In this document: positions 43,559 through 47,323 of the stretch, piece after piece
How the letters are laid out: the number at the start of each line of letters is the position of its first letter
How positions within the stretch are numbered: the first letter of the stretch is position 1
Assembly (NCBI GenBank): GCA_017513445.1
Contig: JAFXFS010000019.1
Span: forward strand, 1 to 47,323
DNA from: Bacteroidales bacterium
Lineage (GTDB): Bacteria > Bacteroidota > Bacteroidia > Bacteroidales > UBA932
Direction of reading: 5' to 3'
DNA: 47,323 bases
Program-made: the position numbers and the translations under genes
Notes under the pieces: model-generated
Told to the model about the DNA's origin: nothing
The model's database searches: none
The model's input: the letters and a program-made list of their open reading frames with translations, nothing else

Positions 43559-44320
43559 ATGTTAGCAAACGAATGGAAAAGTAACGCACAAGCCGTTATG
43601 AATCAAATTGAGGCAACTCAAATGGAGAAAATTAAAGAAGTTGCAAAAGTGATGGCAGACACTATCGAAGCTGGTCGTTGGGTTCACACTTTTGGTTGTG
43701 GTCATGCTAATCTTCCTATCGAAGAGATGTATCCACGTATTGGTGGTTTCGTAGGTTTCCACCCTCTATGCGAGCTTCCTCTTACATTCTTCACTCACAT
43801 CGTAGGTGAGATGGGTATCCACCAATTCCTTTTCCTTGAAAGAGCTGAAGGTTATGGTAATACTATCATGCAAAGCTGGAACTTTGATGAAAGAGACGTT
43901 ATCTGGTTGTTCTCACACACTGGTATCAACGCTGTAAATATTGACGTTGCTTTGGAAGCTAAAAAACGTGGTATGAAAGTTATCGTATTCGGTTCTGCTG
44001 AACAAACTGGCGATAAACAACCTCGTCACTCTTGCGGAAAGAACCTATTCCAATTGGCTGACTATGTAGTTGATACTTGCTGTCCACTTGTTGACGCTTC
44101 AGTGGTTCTTAAAGATCACCAAGATAAGATCGGTCCTATCTCAACTGTTGCTTTCATTACAACTGTTTGGATGACTATCTGTACTGTAGCTGAAATTTTG
44201 GCTGACCGTGGTGTTAAATTGTTCATCCACCCATCACACAACGTTCCTGGTGACACTACAGCTCACGAACGTCTTGATGCTTGTGTTAAAGAGTATAAGA
44301 GACGCGTTATCGGTCTATAA
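43559..44320 (+). CDS. SIS-domain sugar isomerase-like protein (UPF0309 type)
   Basis: A 253-residue single-SIS protein resembling the UPF0309/SIS_2 group. The N-terminal helix precedes VHTFGCGHANLPIEEMYPRIGG (about residues 42-63). VIWLFSHTGINAVNIDVA (about 118) contains the phosphosugar-binding Ser, and FIHPSHNVPGDTTAHERLD (about 220) lies near the end. SIS domains isomerise or sense phosphosugars; the substrate is not known. Codon use is markedly biased towards optimal codons, suggesting high expression. Last gene of the ROK-MFS operon, 46 nt downstream, with a strong terminator after it. Confidence 0.85.
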   Translation: MLANEWKSNAQAVMNQIEATQMEKIKEVAKVMADTIEAGRWVHTFGCGHANLPIEEMYPRIGGFVGFHPLCELPLTFFTHIVGEMGIHQFLFLERAEGYGNTIMQSWNFDERDVIWLFSHTGINAVNIDVALEAKKRGMKVIVFGSAEQTGDKQPRHSCGKNLFQLADYVVDTCCPLVDASVVLKDHQDKIGPISTVAFITTVWMTICTVAEILADRGVKLFIHPSHNVPGDTTAHERLDACVKEYKRRVIGL

Positions 44321-44341
44321 TCTTCACAACATTATAAACTT

Positions 44342-44375
44342 AAAGTCCTGTGGAAATCCGCAGGACTTTTTTTTG
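44342..44375 (+). terminator. Terminator of the ROK-MFS-SIS operon
   Basis: AAAGTCCTGTGG (44342-44353) pairs with CCGCAGGACTTT (44358-44369) around loop AAAT, followed by a long T-run. Confidence 0.9.
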
Positions 44376-44378
44376 TCA

Positions 44379-44610
44379 CTATCGTCATTCCTCTTTTCCG
44401 TCATTCCTCTTTTCCGTCATTCTCGAGCTTGCACAACATTAATGTCATTCCCGAGCTTGCACAACATTAACGTCATTCCCGAGCTTGCACAACATTAACG
44501 TCATTCCCGAGCTTGTCTCGGGAATCTGTTTTTCAACCTGACCCACAACAGATTGCCGGGCTAACGCCCAGCAATGACGTTTTTTCCGTCATTCCTCTTT
44601 TTCGTCATTC
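44379..44610. repeat. Intergenic 28-bp tandem and palindromic repeats, cluster 3
   Basis: Four tandem 28-bp units begin at 44416, 44444, 44472 and 44500 (GTCATTCCCGAGCTTG core). The last ends in a CTCGGGAATCT hairpin arm. A palindrome (ATTGC..GGGC with GCCC..GCAAT) spans 44552-44575. Short GTCATTCC copies flank the array. The same families occur in clusters 1 and 2. Confidence 0.85.
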
Positions 44611-44618
44611 CCGAGCAT

Positions 44619-44652
44619 AAAAAAAGCACTCACGAAATTATCGTAAGTGCTT
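44619..44652 (-). terminator. Terminator of the tRNA whose 3' end follows
   Basis: On the minus strand AAGCACTTACGA (44652-44641) pairs with TCGTGAGTGCTT (44635-44624), followed by a T-run to 44619. It directly abuts the CCA end of the tRNA fragment. Confidence 0.85.
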
Positions 44653-44698
44653 TGGTAGCGAGACCCAGGATTGAACTGGGGACCTCATGATTATGAAT
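44653..44698 (-). pseudogene. tRNA 3' fragment (CAT anticodon), likely attachment site
   Basis: On the minus strand the anticodon loop TTCATAA, 3' anticodon strand TCATG, variable AGGTC, T-arm CCCAG-TTCAATC-CTGGG, acceptor TCTCGCT, discriminator A and encoded CCA are all perfect. The 5' half is missing: the bases before the loop (ATGGA) do not pair with TCATG, and no D-arm or AGCGAGA acceptor strand precedes them. This is the pattern left when an element integrates into the 3' end of a tRNA gene. The parent is a tRNA-Met or an Ile2 isoacceptor. Confidence 0.8.
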
Positions 44699-45178
44699 CC
44701 ATATAGAAAGGGATTTATTGAAATTGCCTAAATAATATATTGCTGTAAATTAATTATTTAATGTCTTTGTAAAAATCTTGAAAACTCGTGAAAATGAGTA
44801 AATAAAAAATTTCGAGTTCCCTAAAAGTTCCCCTGTAAGTTCCGCAAAAAGCGGTATATAAGTTGATGGAGATAGGATTTATGAAAGATGTTGAATTGAA
44901 CAAAGGTAATGAAAGTTCCTATTCCTGCGATCAAGACGATGATAAAGGGAATTGGTGAAGAAATCCTAAAATCTCGGGGAAACCGGGGATTTTGATAGAA
45001 AAAATCTTGGGGGAATCGGGATTTGTGACAGTTTGAAAATTTATGGTTATGGGAAGTCCTTTTTTAGCGTTTAACAGGGTTTGGTTGAGTATTATAATTG
45101 TTTGATACAGAGCGCAAATAGTTAAGTCGAGTTCATCTCTGAATAGGATGATATAGCACCAATTATGCGTAAATTCAG
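44699..45178. other. Noncoding stretch beside the tRNA fragment
   Basis: No gene can be supported in these 480 bases. A 25-codon frame from ATG 44881 to TGA 44958, with GGAGAT 10 nt upstream, is the best candidate and is weak. The stretch holds three AGTTCC direct repeats (44815-44843), a small hairpin, and G-rich runs at 44970-45012. No integrase gene is present here. Confidence 0.6.
44815..44854 (+). repeat. Three AGTTCC direct repeats and a hairpin
   Basis: AGTTCC occurs at 44815-44820, 44826-44831 and 44838-44843, spaced 11 and 12 bp, about one helical turn. CCGC/GCGG (44842-44854) forms a hairpin overlapping the last copy. They lie about 120 bp from the tRNA fragment and could be arm-type integrase sites. 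Confidence 0.55.
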
Positions 45179-45751
45179 TTAATTCACCTCTCCAAGCATC
45201 TCTTTGACGTTCACGCCGACGCCGATGTATTTCTCGCCGTAGTCTTTCTTGAACTTGCGGAAGTAGGCTTTGTGGCCGACAGTAATATTGAACCAGGTTC
45301 CGCCATGCTGATAGAGGTACATGATTGTGGCGGCCGGTTTGTCGGTTGTGGGAGGAGTGGTGATTTGTTCGCCAAGTTCATCTCCGGAAATGCCTTTTGC
45401 CTTGTAAATTACGCCGCCGTCAGCAGCTTTCTTTATTGTCGAATAAACATTCTGCAGATAACCCTGAACTTTGGCGGCAGGGATAGCCGTGATGTTCGGG
45501 CCGGTATAGAAGAAGACCTCATCTTTCATGGGCTTGCTCTCTGAACGAGGATCCGTCTCAAGTTCGCTCAGTTCAACTGCAAAATCCGGAACCAGCTGGT
45601 CGCTTTCCAGTCCGGCAAAAGCGAATTTGTCGCCAATGGATATCTTTGTGCTGCTGCCGTTAACGTCCTTTTCATTAGTGGCATTCTGGCCATTGCCGCC
45701 GCAAGGCAGCATCATAGCTGCCACGGCGATGAGTGCGAATACTTTTTTCAT
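45179..45751 (-). CDS. GC-rich lipoprotein, function unknown
   Basis: The ATG at 45751 gives a lipoprotein signal with MLPCGG (Cys at residue 17). An ATG at 45775 lies inside the upstream gene. The mature part has a beta-rich core (DKFAFAGLESDQLVPDFAVELSEL, FFYTGPNI, IMYLYQHGGTWFNITVGHKAYF) that I do not recognise. Codon use is GC-rich and unlike the genes left of 44.6 kb. It starts 4 nt after the stop of the helical protein gene, so the two are cotranscribed. Confidence 0.7.
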   Translation of the reverse strand: MKKVFALIAVAAMMLPCGGNGQNATNEKDVNGSSTKISIGDKFAFAGLESDQLVPDFAVELSELETDPRSESKPMKDEVFFYTGPNITAIPAAKVQGYLQNVYSTIKKAADGGVIYKAKGISGDELGEQITTPPTTDKPAATIMYLYQHGGTWFNITVGHKAYFRKFKKDYGEKYIGVGVNVKEMLGEVN

Positions 45752-45755
45752 GCTG

Positions 45756-46886
45756 CTATTCTTTATACAGTTCATCTTCTAGTTCGAATTCCGTAATTTT
45801 TTTGGAGAGTTCAAAGTACATGTATGAAGCTTCAAAGGGGACGGAGTCGGAGAGGGCGTATTCGGCACTTTGGGTGAGGGCGTAGAGCTTTTCCATCACC
45901 TCCTTATGCTGCCTTTTGACGGGGAGAAGCTGGGCGCGGCAGCAGTCCATGGCACCGGAGACGGCATTGCGGTACAGGGGAATGTACTCTGCGTAGAATC
46001 GGCTCATGTTACTGAACCAAGCGGACTGGGCTGCATTCAGGTGCGCCAGGGCGGCTTTATACGCTGCTTCGCCAATAGCATCTTCCAGTTCCACCGCAGC
46101 CCGGTGCATTTCTTCGCGGTGCTGCTCATCCGCCTTCCGGTACTTTCGGCCAAACAGGGCCACACCTTCCTTCTGGGCCGATTCAATCATCCCGATAGCC
46201 TTTTGCTGGAGAGCGTGTTCCTCCTGGCCCAGGGAAGCCAACTCCGTAACCAGCTGATACTGCTTCTGGGAGGAGGCGCGCTTGCCTTTGTCGGCATTCA
46301 TCTTGGCGGTTATGGATTCTCCCAGGCCGGATTCCTGCATAAAGGCCGCACGCTCCTCGTCGGTCATGTGGGACATCGCCTCGATGTCCTTTGCCGTGAG
46401 CCCGCCCGTTTGTTTGGCCATTACTTTGCTGGCCATTGCCTTGGCATCTTCATCCGATAGGTCGCTTTGCTGAAGTTTTGCAAAATCTGCCTGACTGAGT
46501 CCCATGCTGGAAAGGCGTCCTTGCATGGAGGACATGGCAAGGGCTTTTACCTCCGCCTCGCTCATATTGGCGACCTCGCCTGCCGTTTTGTTTGTTCCTG
46601 CCACTTTCCCGGCCATCGCATTTTTCTTCATGCCGGGGGCGAGGGTCTTTTCCTGCATCTCTTGAATCTGGTCATTGGCGGCATTCCAGGCTTCCATGAA
46701 CTCGTTCAAGAGGTCTGAATTGGGATATTCATTATGAAACGGGTCGTTATTATTTTTCCAGTAATTTAGAAGGGCTGCGGTGGAGGGCAAATCAGGCGTC
46801 ATGCCCATCACGGCCTCGGGGGTCATCTGGGCCTTGGCGGGAAGCATCATCGCCAGGGCGAAAATGGTAATGATTATCTTTTTCAT
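45756..46886 (-). CDS. GC-rich secreted alpha-helical protein, unknown
   Basis: A 376-residue protein with a signal peptide (residues 1-19, ending PAKAQ), then mostly Ala/Met/Glu-rich helices. A run of MSEAEVKALAMSSM, LSQADFAKLQQSDLSDEDAKAMA and MTDEERAAFMQES looks like three or four degenerate helical repeats (about residues 105-190). The C-terminal half is a long helical region with SAWFSNMSRFYAEYIPLYR. No family is recognised. It sits between an OmpA-domain gene and a lipoprotein gene, which suggests an envelope role. Confidence 0.7.
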   Translation of the reverse strand: MKKIIITIFALAMMLPAKAQMTPEAVMGMTPDLPSTAALLNYWKNNNDPFHNEYPNSDLLNEFMEAWNAANDQIQEMQEKTLAPGMKKNAMAGKVAGTNKTAGEVANMSEAEVKALAMSSMQGRLSSMGLSQADFAKLQQSDLSDEDAKAMASKVMAKQTGGLTAKDIEAMSHMTDEERAAFMQESGLGESITAKMNADKGKRASSQKQYQLVTELASLGQEEHALQQKAIGMIESAQKEGVALFGRKYRKADEQHREEMHRAAVELEDAIGEAAYKAALAHLNAAQSAWFSNMSRFYAEYIPLYRNAVSGAMDCCRAQLLPVKRQHKEVMEKLYALTQSAEYALSDSVPFEASYMYFELSKKITEFELEDELYKE

Positions 46887-46895
46887 GATATTTTG

Positions 46896-46922
46896 AGATT
46901 TCTCGACTTCGCTCGAAATGAC
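46896..46922. repeat. TCTCGACTTCGCTCGAAATGAC repeat type, single copy
   Basis: A 27-bp palindromic repeat (TTTCTCGA core paired through CTTCG with TCGAAATG) lies between the two GC-rich genes. The form with TTTCGAG is common in Bacteroidota intergenic DNA. It differs in core from clusters 1-3. Confidence 0.5.
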
Positions 46923-46924
46923 AA

Positions 46925-47323
46925 TTATTTCTTCACAAATTCTACCCTGCGGTTCTTGGCGCGGCCTTCGTCCGTGCTGTTAGAGGCGATGGGCTGGTGA
47001 GAGCCCTTGCCGACGGCGGTGAGGCGGGCTTCGGCAATCCCCTCTTCTACAAGGGCGGCTACAATGGCCTCAGCGCGTTTCTGGGACAGAGGATCGTTCA
47101 CTTTGTCGGAGCCGGTTGCGTCGCAGTGGCCCTGGACCTCGAACTCAAGGCCGGGATTCTCCTGCATCAACTTGGCGATACGGTTGATTTCCACCATTGA
47201 CTCAGGCTTAAGATCGGCCTTCCCCGTCTCAAACGTGATGGCATAGGTGATGATCTTGCCGTCACTGGCCAGGCGGTCATAAAGCGGCACTGCGCCCTTT
47301 GCCAGGCGGACGTTGGAGATGCA
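46925..47323 (-). CDS. OmpA-family C-terminal domain protein, 5' end outside the window
   Basis: The frame is open to the window edge, and the GTG at 47290 is internal, not a start, because upstream codons (ISNVRLAKGA) continue the same protein. The visible 132 residues hold an OmpA peptidoglycan-binding domain: ITFETGKADLKPESM, FEVQGHCDATGSDKVNDPLSQKRAEAIVAALV and GSHQPIASNSTDEGRAKNRRVEF. The conserved Asp and Arg of the diaminopimelate site are kept (NDPLSQKRA, NRRVEF). It is an outer-membrane protein anchoring to the cell wall, on the GC-rich side of the composition change. Confidence 0.88.
   Translation of the reverse strand, partial: CISNVRLAKGAVPLYDRLASDGKIITYAITFETGKADLKPESMVEINRIAKLMQENPGLEFEVQGHCDATGSDKVNDPLSQKRAEAIVAALVEEGIAEARLTAVGKGSHQPIASNSTDEGRAKNRRVEFVKK

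Noticed and set aside
44416..44527. 28-bp repeats at regular intervals, CRISPR-like
   Set aside because: The units are directly adjacent with no spacers, have the GTCATTCCCGA family sequence also seen at 35.97 kb, and no cas genes are present.
44881..44958. 25-codon frame with a GGAGAT upstream
   Set aside because: Too short, no recognisable motif, and Shine-Dalgarno-like sequences carry little weight in this phylum; mentioned only in the noncoding entry.
45870..46460. 196-codon frame on the plus strand
   Set aside because: It runs antisense to the secreted helical protein gene; long opposite-strand frames are expected in GC-rich coding DNA, and it has no start signal.

Overview
The window is a chromosomal segment of a low-GC member of the Bacteroidota, most likely order Bacteroidales. 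Three things support this: the repeated use of the Bacteroidetes -7 promoter box (TAnnTTTG) a short distance before starts, an Oar-type TonB receptor paired with a surface lipoprotein, and the typical gene set (cdaA, mutS2, comF, DUF1343/NamZ, DPP4-type peptidase, YifB, EnvC/TPR pair). About 43 protein genes, one intact tRNA-Gln and one tRNA 3' fragment can be supported. All functions are read from motifs and family knowledge; no search was run.

Layout. 1-330: visibly GC-richer DNA carrying the open 3' end of an unknown ORF; a foreign edge is possible. 499-5960: two small secreted proteins, comF, and the operon cdaA-mutS2-lipoprotein. 6020-7449: metK on the minus strand, preceded by what looks like a SAM-II riboswitch linked to an intrinsic terminator. 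7528-13738: a TonB-dependent receptor and a multidomain lipoprotein with three OB-like repeats. 13845-17534: a nucleotidyltransferase, a PfkB kinase, a flippase-like membrane protein and a deoxynucleoside kinase. 17610-22777: operon MBL hydrolase-uvrA-nucleoside kinase. 22797-25657: EnvC-like and TPR proteins on the minus strand. 25774-27472: an ECF sigma factor overlapping an anti-sigma protein that appears to span both membranes. 27614-30867: yifB, tsaE and a NamZ-like muramidase. 30937-35114: minus-strand operon of an NagX/HGSNAT-like acyltransferase, a phosphoesterase and a DPP4-type peptidase. 35182-41026: rsmE, then hyp-mutL-rhomboid-tsaC, ispF and a secreted protein with a small membrane protein. 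41184-44320: tRNA-Gln and a ROK kinase-MFS transporter-SIS protein operon.

At 44619-44698 lies the 3' part of a CAT-anticodon tRNA with its own terminator but no matching 5' half. To its right, base composition changes sharply and three GC-rich genes follow (lipoprotein, helical secreted protein, OmpA domain). The simplest reading is an attachment site of an integrated element that extends beyond the right edge. A chimeric assembly is the alternative.

The most interesting items are the metK SAM-II attenuator with a visible antiterminator pairing, the tRNA attachment site with periodic direct repeats beside it, the dual-membrane anti-sigma factor, the Oar receptor/OB-repeat lipoprotein pair, and a family of 28-bp and palindromic repeats found in three convergent intergenic gaps.
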